Shown: one piece after another, positions 31,068 through 41,700 of the stretch | Layout: the number at the start of each line of letters is the position of its first letter | Numbering within the stretch: the stretch's first letter is position 1 | Assembly: GCA_013816485.1 (NCBI GenBank) | Contig: JACDEI010000001.1 | Coordinates: 62,001-126,000, forward strand | DNA: 64,000 nucleotides | Direction of reading: 5' to 3' | DNA from: Planctomycetota bacterium | Lineage (GTDB): Bacteria > Planctomycetota > UBA11346 | Made by a program: the position numbers and the translations under genes | Notes under the pieces: generated by a model | Databases searched by the model: none | What the model saw: the letters and a program-made list of their open reading frames with translations, nothing else | Told to the model about the DNA's origin: nothing

Positions 31068-31729
31068 TGCGGCGCAGGGGCACAGGGGAGACAGGCGAGG
31101 ATGAGAAGGGCAGTTACGTCGGTGATAGTTGGGGTGGTCATGGTGCAGGAGCCTGGGCGAGGTCGAGTGGGTCGCAAGATGAGGCATCACGAACACTTGG
31201 GACAGCTTCAGAGGGCAGTGATTCGTTCGTCCGGAGTTCTTTTCCGGGACGCATTCACGATAGCGGCTACTGCAAAATGCAATGAATCGACCTAGTCGTC
31301 GTGCAAGAAGCATTTGAGCCGGAAAAAAAGCCTGAAAAAACACCCAAAATCCAGAAGATGTCATGAGTTATGGAATGGGCACACAAAGCGCTTGGCTGTG
31401 ATACCTCTTTAGACGTCAGACGTCGTTCCGTTTTTTCTTTTTTCATGTTCCGGGACTCGCCCCCCAAAAAAAAGGGATCGCCATGGTAGTCGACTGTCCT
31501 GATAAATCGCCTGCCTTGAATGTCAGGCGTGGCTTGCGGTCATCTTTACGGGAATCAGGAGCCTAGGCGGAACGAGCTTCGCGTTTCGCGGTCGCTCGCA
31601 GCACGCCAAGTGCTCGTCCGGCAGGCATATCGCTGATGAAGGTATGCAGCGCGCGTGCGCGTAAAATCGAAGGCGTTCTGATATCCGGATGTGGATGAAT
31701 TACGAAACTTCTGGCCTGAACCGACACCT
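31068..31729. other. Low-G+C spacer upstream of the polysaccharide operon
   Basis: About 660 bp with no supported gene. It includes runs of A and T (near 31320-31340 and 31430-31475) unlike the surroundings. ORFs here are biased shadows. It separates the transposase remnant from the first glycosyltransferase and should hold the promoter of the left polysaccharide arm, but no consensus was recognised. Confidence 0.5.
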
Positions 31730-32917
31730 ATGAACATCCTTCATTCCATACGCTCATTGGATCCGCGCCTCGGAGGCCCGGTCGAGGTATTGCGGCAGAC
31801 GGCGATAGCCCATGCACATCTTGGCCATGTGAGCGAAGTAGCATGCCTTGATGCACCAGAAGATGCTTGGATAGCCGAACAGCCATTTGCTGTGCATGCG
31901 CTCGGCCCAGGAAAGGGCACCTACGGTTTCGCTCCCGCGTTCGAGCCATGGCTCGCTGAACATCATGCGCGCTTCGACATGGTCGTCGTGCACGGCCTGT
32001 GGCAGTACCATGGTTTGGCGACTTGGCGTGAACTGTCGAACACCGGGACACCGTATGTGGTCTTCCCGCATGGCATGCTCGATCCGTGGTTCAAACGTTC
32101 CCATCCACTCAAACATGTGAAAAAGTGGCTCTACTGGAATTGGAGTGAGCGCAAGCTCCTTCGCGATGCCGCGGCAGTGCTTTTCACCACTGAGGAGGAA
32201 CGCCTGTTGGCGCGGACGACCTTCTGGCGTTATCGCGTGCGGGAGCAGGTGGTGGGAGCCGGCATTGCTGCTCCTCCACCCGATAGCGATGGCTGCCAGC
32301 GTGCGTCCTTCCTGTCGCGCTTTCCCCACTTGGCTGGAACCCGTAATGTGATTTTTCTCGGCCGCATCCACCCCAAGAAGGGCTGCGATCTGCTGGTGCA
32401 AGCGTTCGCGACGGTGGCGAAGGGGGATCCGGATCTGCATCTGGTGATGGCAGGTCCTGACAGCGATGGTTGGTCCGATGAACTGCGGCGTCTTGCGTCC
32501 AGTCTCGGAGTGGCCGAGCGGATCACCTGGACCGGTATGCTCATGGATGACTGCAAGTGGGGCGCCTTGCGTAACGCGGAGGTCTTCGCGTTGCCCAGCC
32601 ATCAGGAGAACTTCGGCATCGCGGTGGCAGAGGCGCTGGCGTGCGGAGTACCCGTGCTGATCTCCCAGCGGGTGAACATCTGGCGCGAAGTCGTCGAGGA
32701 CGGCGCGGGCATGGCTGAGGACGATACGGTGGAGGGAACCGCAACCCTGCTGCGTCAGTGGTGCGCGCACGATGTGCCCGCGCGCAAGCGCATGGGTGAT
32801 GCGGCCACCGAGTGTTTCGGCCGGAGATTTTCCATCGATCCGACTTCACAGCGTCTCGCCGAGTTGTTCGAAACTATCAACCACAGGACAGAAAACGCCG
32901 TCGGGGTGAGCGCATGA
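31730..32917 (+). CDS. Glycosyltransferase family 4 (GT-B) enzyme
   Basis: 395 residues from the ATG at 31730 (MNILHSIRSLDPRLGGP, a typical GT4 N-terminus with the glycine loop); an in-frame ATG at 31691 is less likely. The donor half has VIFLGRIHPKKGCDLLV and the E-x7-E motif in HQENFGIAVAEALACG. It transfers a sugar from a nucleotide donor to a lipid-linked acceptor in the cytoplasm. It is the first gene of a six-gene operon; its stop overlaps the acetyltransferase start by 4 nt. Confidence 0.88.
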   Translation: MNILHSIRSLDPRLGGPVEVLRQTAIAHAHLGHVSEVACLDAPEDAWIAEQPFAVHALGPGKGTYGFAPAFEPWLAEHHARFDMVVVHGLWQYHGLATWRELSNTGTPYVVFPHGMLDPWFKRSHPLKHVKKWLYWNWSERKLLRDAAAVLFTTEEERLLARTTFWRYRVREQVVGAGIAAPPPDSDGCQRASFLSRFPHLAGTRNVIFLGRIHPKKGCDLLVQAFATVAKGDPDLHLVMAGPDSDGWSDELRRLASSLGVAERITWTGMLMDDCKWGALRNAEVFALPSHQENFGIAVAEALACGVPVLISQRVNIWREVVEDGAGMAEDDTVEGTATLLRQWCAHDVPARKRMGDAATECFGRRFSIDPTSQRLAELFETINHRTENAVGVSA

Positions 32918-33570
32918 ACGATATCCTTGTCGGCGTCGACCCGCACATCCAGCCGAGCTTCACGCTGTCCAACCGATTACGCCGGCTGCTCTGGGGCGTG
33001 ACCGCAGCGGTGCTCTACCAAACGAGTCCCCGTCCGTTCCATGCCTGGCGCGCATTCCTGCTCAGGTGTTTCGGCGCGCGCCTGGGCACCGGCTGCCATT
33101 TCTATCCCCATGTCGCCATCTGGGCACCCTGGAACATCGAAGCCGGCGATCAGGTGGTGGTCGGCAACGGCGCCAACCTCTACAGCATGGCTAAGATCAC
33201 CATCGGTGATCGCGCGGTGATCAGCCAGGGCGCCCATCTGTGCTGCGGCGGACACGATTACGAGGATCCGCTCTTCCAACTTGTCGCCAGCCCGATCCAC
33301 ATCGGCGCGCGCGCGTGGGTCTGCGCCGAGGCCTTCGTCGCGGCCGGCGTCACGGTGGGTGCTGGCGCGGTCATCGGCGCGCGCGCGGTGCTGGTCAAGA
33401 ATGCCGAGCCGTGGGGCGTCTACGCCGGCCACCCGGCCAAGCTGCTCAAGCAGCGTGTGCTGCGCGATACCGAGCGTCCGGTGCGAGACAGCGATCGCCT
33501 GCAGCCTGCCGCCGCCATGGCGCGGGACGAGGTCGCGCAGGACGAGGATCGAAAGGCGGCGCTCCCATGA
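32914..33570 (+). CDS. WcaF-like left-handed beta-helix acetyltransferase
   Basis: 218 residues. Hexapeptide repeats fill residues about 60-175 (IEAGDQVVVGNGANLYSMAKIT, VTVGAGAVIGARAVLVK) and the end matches WcaF/WbbJ enzymes (PWGVYAGHPAKLLKQR). A CGGHDYEDP segment holds the catalytic-type His. It likely O-acetylates a sugar of the exopolysaccharide. The C-terminal 35 residues are charged and variable. Starts and stops overlap both neighbours by 4 nt. Confidence 0.85.
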   Translation: MNDILVGVDPHIQPSFTLSNRLRRLLWGVTAAVLYQTSPRPFHAWRAFLLRCFGARLGTGCHFYPHVAIWAPWNIEAGDQVVVGNGANLYSMAKITIGDRAVISQGAHLCCGGHDYEDPLFQLVASPIHIGARAWVCAEAFVAAGVTVGAGAVIGARAVLVKNAEPWGVYAGHPAKLLKQRVLRDTERPVRDSDRLQPAAAMARDEVAQDEDRKAALP

Positions 33571-34826
33571 GGCTCAGCCTCTATTCCTACAACTACGCCC
33601 CCGAGCCCACCGGAATCCCGTATTACAATACCGAGATGTGCGCTTGGCTGGTGCGCCGTCTCGGCTGGTTGGTGACGGTCCACACCGGCCTACCGCACTA
33701 TCCCTGGTGGCGGGTGCCAGAGGCCTACGCCAAACGCGACTACCGACATGGACGCGGCGACGAGGTCATCGATGCGGTGAAGGTTGAGCGCGTCCGCCAC
33801 TACGTGCCCTCTGCCCCGCTCGGTGGCCTCAAGCGCATGCGCCTCGATGCGAGCTGGTTGTGGCGCACCTTCCTGCGCACCCTGACGGCGCGGCGCCGGC
33901 CGCATGCCATCGTGCTCATCGCCCCGCCATTCCTCTCGGGTGCCCTGGGGCTGTGGCTGCAGCTGCGCTTCCGTGTGCCCGTAGTCTATCACGTGCAGGA
34001 TCTCCAGGTCGATGCGGCGATCGAACTCGGCATGCTGCCGCCCTGGTTGTCGGGCGTCATGCTCTGGATCGAACGCCGCCTGATCGCGCGCATGGATCTG
34101 ATCACCACCATCAGCCTCGGGATGCGTAGCCGCCTGGTCGAAAAGTTGTCCGCCAAGCGGAGCGTGGTCCTGTTCCCGAACTGGGCCGACGTTTCCGCCA
34201 TCCGTCCACATCAGGGTACGAACCGTTTCCGGCGCGAGTGGGGCGTCACCGATCACGAGGTGGTGGTGCTGTACAGCGGCAATCTGGGGCGAAAACAGGG
34301 GGTCGAGGTGCTGCTCAACGCCATGGCGCGCCTGCCCCAACCGGCGTGGCTGGTGATTGCGGGCGAAGGGGCGGAACGTGCCGAGATGGAGACCACGGCC
34401 AAGGCGCTGTGTCTGCAACGCGTCCGTTTCTTGCCGTTGGCACCGAAGGAATTGCTGGCCGAATTCTTGTCCGCCGCCGATCTCCATTGCATACCGCAAA
34501 GGCGCGCCGCCGCCGGGCTGGTGATGCCATCGAAGCTGCTCAACATCATGGCGGTGGGGCGGCCGGTAGTGGTGACCGCCGATCCCGGGACGGATCTCGC
34601 CGAAGCGGTACTGGCCGCCGGTTGCGGCGAGGTCGCCGAACCGGAATCGCCGGATGCCCTGGCGACGGCCCTGATCCGTCTGATCGTCGACCGTGAGCGG
34701 CGCGCTGTGCAGGGCGCCTGCGGCCGTCGTTACGTGGAACAGCACCTGGGCATCGACGCGGTGGTCGGCGGTTTCGCCAAACGTCTGACGACCCTGGTCC
34801 AGCATCACCGCGGAGTGGCGGCATGA
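33567..34826 (+). CDS. WcaI-like glycosyltransferase (family 4)
   Basis: 419 residues. The N-terminus (YSYNYAPEPTGIPYYNTEM) and the HVQDLQVDAAIELGML segment match the colanic-acid WcaI group, and the donor site has VVLYSGNLGRKQGVE and PSKLLNIMAVGRPVV. WcaI-type enzymes often act early on the repeat unit. It lies between the acetyltransferase and the priming transferase with 4-nt overlaps on both sides. Confidence 0.85.
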   Translation: MRLSLYSYNYAPEPTGIPYYNTEMCAWLVRRLGWLVTVHTGLPHYPWWRVPEAYAKRDYRHGRGDEVIDAVKVERVRHYVPSAPLGGLKRMRLDASWLWRTFLRTLTARRRPHAIVLIAPPFLSGALGLWLQLRFRVPVVYHVQDLQVDAAIELGMLPPWLSGVMLWIERRLIARMDLITTISLGMRSRLVEKLSAKRSVVLFPNWADVSAIRPHQGTNRFRREWGVTDHEVVVLYSGNLGRKQGVEVLLNAMARLPQPAWLVIAGEGAERAEMETTAKALCLQRVRFLPLAPKELLAEFLSAADLHCIPQRRAAAGLVMPSKLLNIMAVGRPVVVTADPGTDLAEAVLAAGCGEVAEPESPDALATALIRLIVDRERRAVQGACGRRYVEQHLGIDAVVGGFAKRLTTLVQHHRGVAA

Positions 34827-36814
34827 GTGCCACGATCCCGCGTTCCCTGCTGCGTCAGTGCCTGCTGACCACCGCTGATGTGGTGCTGTTGGTCAGCGGG
34901 TTCATGAGCGCCTACGCGCTCAATGCGATTTCGCCCGATCCCCAACATTTCCATCTGTCCCTGCTGGCACTGGTGGGACCGGTCGCCTTGATGTTCCAAC
35001 TCTGGGGTACGTCTTCGTGCTTCGCCCGCAACGGGGGATGGCGCTGCATCCGCCAAGCGATCGTCGGCTTCTGGGCATCCGCAGGGGTCTTCTTCTCCGT
35101 CGTCACTGTCTTCGGGCTGTGGCCCTATTATCCGTGGGAAGTGGTGGTCACCTGGATGGCACTGGTGACTGCGGGGATGGTGCTGGTGCGCCAGCTCCTC
35201 TTCCAGGACATCTTCATGCGCCATCAGCGCAGCATCGGGCTCGAACCGATCCTGCTCGTCGGACCGTTGCGGCTGTGCGAATCCTTCAGCCGCCATATCG
35301 ATTGCCATCCCCTGCTCGGGATCAAGGCGGTGGGGATCTGCATCAACAACGAACTGGCGCTCAACGGCAGCGGCGGGAAATCCCCCAGGCTGGGCAACCT
35401 GGATCAACTGGAGCAGATGATCAACGACCTGGGCGCGCAGCGGGTGATGGTGTGCGGGAACTTCGACGATCAGAAACTGGTGGCGGAGATCATGAACCGC
35501 CTGCTCCACCATCCGGTCACCGTCCAATACGTGCCCGACCTGTCGCAATTCCCCGTCTTCAGTCTGCGCGTCGATGACTATATCGGACAGCCGGTCATCA
35601 ACCTCTCCTCCAGTCCGCTGACCGAACAGGCCCTGCTGGTGAAATGGCTGGAGGACAAGGTTTTTGCCTCGCTCATCCTGGTCCTGATCAGCCCGATCCT
35701 GCTGGTGGTGACGGTGGCGGTGAAATGGACCAGCCCGGGTCCGGCGCTCTTCGTCCAGGAACGGCATGGCCTCGGCGGTCGGCGCATCAAGGTCTACAAG
35801 TTCCGCACCATGCATTACGCTCCTGGCACCCCCACGCAGGGGCAGGATGCCGACCATCCGGCGCTGGAGGTCAAAGCGCCGGAGCCGGTCGAGTTCGATG
35901 AACAGGCGATCGCTGCATTGCTGATGCGGCGTGCCCAGCCGCCGGCGGACGACGCGGGCCACACGCGGCGCAGACATCGTTCCATGCGCATCGATGCGCT
36001 GCTGCGTCCAAGTGCAATTGGGGTCGAGACCCGTGAGGTGCACCGTCGCCCGACACGTTCCGGTGGTTCCACCACGCGCCCCCCGGCATCGCCGAACCAG
36101 GCATCGCCGAACCAGGCGGCGGCGATCGCCGCCGGCCGATCCGCAGTGGTGGCGACGGAGCAAGCGACGGCGCAGCCCGCGGTGGCATGTCTGGTCAGCG
36201 AGACAGAGTCCTCGCCCGCGGTCGCTGCACGGCTGATTGAGAATCCACCGGCGACCCGGCGTCGGAACACCACCCACACCAGCGTCGAGATCAATCCCCA
36301 GGATGTGATCGCCGCAGTTGCTCTCGCCGCCGAGCGGAGCAGTGCGGTGACGAAGAGAGGGAAGGGAGAGAATGCGCCACCGTCGCGCCCCATGCCCGTG
36401 GCGGTGCGGGCGGTCGGCGATCTGCGGCCGGACGATTTCCGGCAGGCGACCTCCAACGATCCGCGCATCACCCCGCTCGGGCGCTTCCTGCGCAAGACCA
36501 GTCTCGACGAGCTGCCCCAGTTCCTCAATGTGCTGAAGGGCGACATGTCGATCGTCGGGCCCCGCCCGCACGCGATCCGCCACAACGAGCAGTACACCCA
36601 CACCATTGCCGAGCTGATGCGTCGGCACTACGTCAAGCCGGGCATCACCGGACTCGCCCAGATCAATGGCGCACGAGGCGAGACACGCACCGTCCACGAC
36701 ATGCGCCGGCGCATCCAATACGATCTCGCCTACATCCGCAACTGGTCGCTCTGGCTGGATCTGCGTATCATCTTCATGACCCCGTTCCGGGGATTTGTGA
36801 ACAACCAGCCATGA
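34823..36814 (+). CDS. WcaJ-like polyprenyl-phosphate sugar-1-phosphate transferase with a large insertion
   Basis: 663 residues, versus about 460 usual. Four N-terminal helices (about 12-125) and a Rossmann-like segment (about 140-235) precede the re-entrant helix (about 279-300) and catalytic domain. The catalytic domain begins normally (KWTSPGPALFVQERHGLGGR, then KVYKFRTM at 324-330) but is interrupted by about 200 residues of Ala/Pro/Arg-rich sequence (about 332-537) before it resumes with DDFRQATSNDPRITPLGRFL and LPQFLNVLKGDMSIVGPRP. It starts repeat-unit assembly by loading a hexose-1-phosphate onto undecaprenyl phosphate. Its stop overlaps the NRPS gene start by 4 nt. Confidence 0.88.
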   Translation: MSATIPRSLLRQCLLTTADVVLLVSGFMSAYALNAISPDPQHFHLSLLALVGPVALMFQLWGTSSCFARNGGWRCIRQAIVGFWASAGVFFSVVTVFGLWPYYPWEVVVTWMALVTAGMVLVRQLLFQDIFMRHQRSIGLEPILLVGPLRLCESFSRHIDCHPLLGIKAVGICINNELALNGSGGKSPRLGNLDQLEQMINDLGAQRVMVCGNFDDQKLVAEIMNRLLHHPVTVQYVPDLSQFPVFSLRVDDYIGQPVINLSSSPLTEQALLVKWLEDKVFASLILVLISPILLVVTVAVKWTSPGPALFVQERHGLGGRRIKVYKFRTMHYAPGTPTQGQDADHPALEVKAPEPVEFDEQAIAALLMRRAQPPADDAGHTRRRHRSMRIDALLRPSAIGVETREVHRRPTRSGGSTTRPPASPNQASPNQAAAIAAGRSAVVATEQATAQPAVACLVSETESSPAVAARLIENPPATRRRNTTHTSVEINPQDVIAAVALAAERSSAVTKRGKGENAPPSRPMPVAVRAVGDLRPDDFRQATSNDPRITPLGRFLRKTSLDELPQFLNVLKGDMSIVGPRPHAIRHNEQYTHTIAELMRRHYVKPGITGLAQINGARGETRTVHDMRRRIQYDLAYIRNWSLWLDLRIIFMTPFRGFVNNQP

Positions 36815-38733
36815 GCATTCAGCGCAGTAATCCTGACGGCTCCTCCGCCGACCGGCCGACTCCGAAGTCCGGAGTCCATCAGCTGGTCGAGGTCCAGGCG
36901 TTGCGGACGCCCGGCGCGGTGGCCGTGCTGGCGACGGATGGTGCTTCGCTGACGTACCGGGAATTGGATCGCCGCGCCAACTGCCTCGCGCGGCATCTCA
37001 TCGCCATCGGCGTGGCGCCGGGTGCGGTGATCGGCCTCAATGCTGCGCGCACGCCTCAGGCGATGGTGGCGTTGCTCGGTGTGCTCAAGGCCGGTGCGGC
37101 TTATCTGCCGCTCGACCCGGCGTATCCGCCCGAACGCGTGGCGATGATGATCCACGATGGCGGGGTCGGCGTGCTCCTGCGCCAAGGTGATCATGCGCAC
37201 ACGCCGCTGGTGCCAGGTGTGCGCGGGCTCGATCTCGATGATCCCGCCTTGGCCACCGGCGATGATACCGATCCCGCCCTGCCGGTGGCGACCGGGCAGC
37301 TCGCCTACGTGATTTTCACCTCGGGCTCCACCGGCCGTCCCAAGGGCGTCGCCATGGGTCATGCCCCATTGGCCAATCTGATCGCCTGGCAGGTCGATCA
37401 ATCGTGCGTCGACGGTCCGGAGGCGCGTACCCTGCAGTACTCGCCGCTCAGTTTCGACGTGTCGTTCCAGGAGATCTTCGCCACCTGGAGCGTGGGCGGA
37501 ACGTTGGTGCTGATCACGGAGGAAGTGCGCCGCGACCCGCCAGGTTTATTGCGCCTGATGTGCGAGCGCCGGATCGAGCGCCTGTTCCTGCCCTTCGCCG
37601 CTTTGCAGCAGCTCGCCGAGGCCACAGCGAGGGTGGCAGTGCTGCCGCCGCTGCGTGAGGTCATCACCGCCGGCGAACAGCTGTTGGTGACCCCGGCGAT
37701 TGCCGCTTGGTTCACGCGCATGCGCGGGTGCAGCCTGCACAACCACTACGGACCTTCCGAGAGCCACGTGGTCACGGCACTCGCCCTCACCGGCGATCCA
37801 GCGGGCTGGGAATCCGCGCCCTCCATCGGGCGTCCGATCACCAACGCACGCATCCTCATCCTCGATGCCGCCGGACGTCCGCAGCCGGTCGGCATCCCCG
37901 GCGAACTCCACATCGGCGGCCCGGTGCTTGCGAACGGCTATCTCGGCCGCGCCGACCTCACCGCCGAACGCTTCATCAGCGATCCGGTGGACGCGGGCGC
38001 GGGCATCGTCTACCGCACCGGGGATCTGGCGCGTTGGCGCGAGGATGGCGCCATCGACTTCCTTGGGCGTGCCGACGATCAGGTGAAGCTGCGCGGGTTC
38101 CGCATCGAACTCGGTGAGGTCGAAGTCGCACTCATGGGCCATCACGCAGTGCGTGAAGCCGCGGCGGCCATCTGCGAGATCGCAGCCGACGATCGTCGGC
38201 TGGTGGGCTACGTGGTGGCCCCCGATGCAGGGCCGGGGTTGCCAGCGGAACTACGCCGCGACCTCGCGGCGCGCCTGCCGGAGCATCTCGTGCCATCGGC
38301 AGTGGTGGTGATGGAACGCCTGCCGCTGACGCCCAGCGGAAAGATCGATCGGCGAGCCCTGCCCAGGCCAGCCGCGGACCGGTCCCAGCTCAGCGCCTCG
38401 TATGTCGCCCCCCGCACTGCGCTCGAAGCGACCATCGCCACGACGTGGCGTGAGATCCTGCAGAGCGGACCGGTGGGGGTTGATGACGGCTTCTTCGAAC
38501 TCGGCGGTAGCTCGCTGCATGCAGCGCGCGTCCACGCCCGACTGTGCGTGGTGCTGGACCGTGTATTCCCGCTGGTTGCCCTCTTCCAGCATCCCACCGT
38601 GGCGACGCTGGCCCGTCAGATCACGGGTGGTGACGACGATGGTCAAGCCTTGCGACTGGCGCAGGAGCGCGCCCAACGCCAACGCGCTGCGCTCGGGCGC
38701 CATCGCCAGACCACCCAGGTCGTAGCACCATGA
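36811..38733 (+). CDS. Stand-alone NRPS adenylation-thiolation protein, proline-type code
   Basis: 640 residues. The adenylation domain (about 20-535) has A3 YVIFTSGSTGRPKGV, A5 NHYGPSESH, A7 YRTGDLARW, A8 KLRGFRIELGEVE and A10 LPLTPSGKIDRRAL. The carrier domain (about 550-610) has FFELGGSSLHA with the phosphopantetheine Ser. Pocket residues read by eye from FDVSFQEIF, LFLPF, VITAGE and NHYGPSESHVV give D-V-Q-L-I-A-H-V-V, which matches the proline code I remember from gramicidin S and tyrocidine synthetases. It would load Pro for the downstream megasynthase, whose start it overlaps by 4 nt. There is no condensation domain, so it acts as the starter module. Confidence 0.85.
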   Translation: MSIQRSNPDGSSADRPTPKSGVHQLVEVQALRTPGAVAVLATDGASLTYRELDRRANCLARHLIAIGVAPGAVIGLNAARTPQAMVALLGVLKAGAAYLPLDPAYPPERVAMMIHDGGVGVLLRQGDHAHTPLVPGVRGLDLDDPALATGDDTDPALPVATGQLAYVIFTSGSTGRPKGVAMGHAPLANLIAWQVDQSCVDGPEARTLQYSPLSFDVSFQEIFATWSVGGTLVLITEEVRRDPPGLLRLMCERRIERLFLPFAALQQLAEATARVAVLPPLREVITAGEQLLVTPAIAAWFTRMRGCSLHNHYGPSESHVVTALALTGDPAGWESAPSIGRPITNARILILDAAGRPQPVGIPGELHIGGPVLANGYLGRADLTAERFISDPVDAGAGIVYRTGDLARWREDGAIDFLGRADDQVKLRGFRIELGEVEVALMGHHAVREAAAAICEIAADDRRLVGYVVAPDAGPGLPAELRRDLAARLPEHLVPSAVVVMERLPLTPSGKIDRRALPRPAADRSQLSASYVAPRTALEATIATTWREILQSGPVGVDDGFFELGGSSLHAARVHARLCVVLDRVFPLVALFQHPTVATLARQITGGDDDGQALRLAQERAQRQRAALGRHRQTTQVVAP

Positions 38734-41700
38734 ACAATGACGAGCACCCAGACGCGATCGCAATCGTCGGCATGGCCGGGCGATTCCCAGGAGCACGTGA
38801 TGTGCGTGAGTTCTGGCGCAATCTCATCGCGGGCACGGAATCGGTGACCTTCTTCGGCGACCAGGAACTGGAAGCCAACGATGGTCGCGCTGATGACGCG
38901 TCCTACGTCGGGGCCCGCGCCATGCTGGATGGCGTCGAATGCTTCGATGCCACCTTCTTCGGTTTCACTCCTCGCGAAGCGGAACTGATGGATCCCCAGC
39001 ACCGGGTGTTCCTCGAGACCGCGTGGACGGCCTTGGAAGATGCTGGCCACGATCCGGCGCGTTTCCCAGGGGCCATCGGGGTCTATGCCGGCCAGAGCCT
39101 CAATACCTATCTGCTCGCCAATCTGTGCCGCGATCGCGCCGCCATCGATCAACTCACTGGTGGGTATCAAGTGGACGGCTATCAGACCGTGCTGGGCAAC
39201 GACAAGGACTACCTCGCCACGCGTGTGTCGTACAAGCTCGATCTCCGCGGTCCGAGCATGACCGTGCAGAGCGCCTGTTCGACCTCGCTGGTGGCTGTCA
39301 TCCAGGCCTGTCAGTCGTTGATGAGCTATCAATGCGATCTGGCCTTGGCGGGTGGTGTCTCCATCACCTTTCCCCAGCGTCGCGGCTACATCCATCAAGA
39401 GGGCGGCATCGTGTCGCCGGATGGGCATTGCCGGACCTTCGACGCAGCCGCGGCTGGTACGGTCTTCGGCAGCGGCGTGGGTGTGGTGGCGCTGCGCCGG
39501 CTCTCCGAAGCGCTCGCTGATGGCGACCACATCCATGCGGTGATCATCGGTTCGGCATTGAACAATGATGGCGGCCTGAAGGTCGGCTACATGGCGCCGA
39601 GCCTGGAGCGTCAAGCCGAAGTCATCGCCATGGCGCACGCGGTGGCGGGCATCACCGCCGATGCGATCGGTTATGTCGAGGCGCACGGCACCGCGACCCC
39701 GCTGGGTGATCCGATCGAAGTCGCGGCGTTGACCAAAGCCTTCCGCGCCACCACCAGCGCCACCGGTTTCTGCGCCATCGGTTCGGTGAAGACCAATATC
39801 GGCCATCTGGAAGTCGCCTCGGGGATCGCCGGCTTGATCAAGGCTGCGCTGGCGGTCGAGCACGGCGTCATTCCCGCCAGTCTCCATTACACCGCGCCCA
39901 ATCCGCAGATCGATTTCGCCAACAGTCCTTTTTGTGTCCAGACCGCCACGGCACCCTGGGCGCCAGCGGGTGGTTGGCTACGTCGTGCCGGTGTCAGTTC
40001 CTTCGGCGTCGGCGGCACGAACGCGCATGTGGTGCTGGAAGAGGCGCCGTCCGTTCCCGCTGCCGCCCCAGCTCGCAGCGACCAAGTGGTGGTGGTATCG
40101 GCGCGTACGCCTGCGGCATTGGCAGCAACCACCGCCCGGCTGGCCGAACATCTCACCGCCCACCCGGAACTGCCGCTGGCCGAAGTGGCGTTCACCATGC
40201 AGGTCGGTCGGCGCGCCTTCCAGCATCGCCGTGCCGTGGTGGCGCACACGACGACGGAAGCCGCTGCGGCTCTGGTTGCAGCTCCGGCGGCAGCTCAGAG
40301 AGCAGAGGGCGGCGCGGGCGGACAGGCCAGCGCAGCGCCGACCGTCGCATTCCTGTTTCCAGGTCAGGGTGCCCAACATCACGCGATGGGCGCGCAGTTG
40401 TATCGCGATGAACCGATCTTCCGCCATCACGTCGATGAGGCCTGCGATCTTCTGGCGCACAACCATGGACTCGAATTGCGCGACGTCCTCTTCGCCGGGA
40501 CGGCAAATCCCGATGATTCGCGCCTCAACCAGACCGCGCTCACGCAACCGGCGCTGTTCGTCACCTGCTATGCGCTGGCACGGCTATGGCAGGAATGGGG
40601 CATCAAGCCGAGCGTGCTGGTCGGACACAGCGTGGGCGAATATGTCGCCGCCTGCTTGGCCGGCGTGTTCAACCTCGCTGATGCCCTGAGCCTGGTCTCG
40701 ACCCGCGGGCGGCTGATCCAGGCGTTGCCGGGAGGCGCAATGCTGGCGGTGCGCTTGGCGGAATCCGCGGTGACACCGCTGCTGACCGGCACGCTCGCCT
40801 TGGCATCGGTGAACGGTCCAGAGGCCTGTGTGGTGGCTGGTCCCACCGTTGAGATCGATGAGTTGGAAAGCCGGCTCATTGCCCGTGATATCGGCTGTCG
40901 CCGGTTGCGTACCTCCCATGCCTTCCATTCCGCCATGGTCGAGCCAATGCTCGCGGAATTCGCTACGGTCGTGCGCAGTCTCACGCTCAAGGCCCCGCAG
41001 ATCCCCATCATATCGACGGTCACCGGTATTCGCCTCAGCGATGCTGAAGCGACCGATCCGGCTTATTGGACGCGCCATGCGCGACAGACCGTGCGCTTCA
41101 GCGCCGCGCTCACCGCGCTGGCGGCTGCGGAGGGCGGTGGTGGTCGCATCCTGCTCGAAGTCGGCCCCGGCCGGACCCTGGCCACCCTCGCCCGTCAGAC
41201 GCTGCCTAGCCATAGCGCGCAACCGTCGCTCGGCGAGCCCACGGCAGACGAAGGCACCGCCATGGCGGAGGCGCTCGCCAAACTGTGGAGTGCCGGCGTG
41301 GCGATCGACTGGATGGCGGTGCACCGTCCACATCGTCGCCGGCGGGTGAGCCTGCCGGGTTATGCTTTCGAACCACACCGTCATTGGGTTGAGCCGCCGC
41401 GATCAACGGTTCCTGTACAGCCGGTCATTGCCGCCCCCGTTCCCGTCCTCGCCGAGCCCAAAGAAATCCCTGGGATGACGTCGCCGCGACTGCCACGCCG
41501 GGAACGCCTGCGGCAACAGCTCGCTTCCCTCTTCAGCGAATTGTCGGGCCAGGATCTCCGTCCGGTCGATCCCGCCAGCAGCTTTCTCGAACTGGGATTC
41601 GATTCGCTGTTCCTGACCCAGGCTAGCCAGGCCCTGACCAAGCGCTTCGCCAGCAAGGTCACCTTCCGTCAGCTGCTCGGCGACTTCGACAGCATGGCCA

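Noticed and set aside
34805-36718. 637-codon minus-strand ORF opposite the priming transferase
   Set aside because: No recognisable domain and it is the complement of a well-supported gene, though its length is due to the low-complexity insertion.
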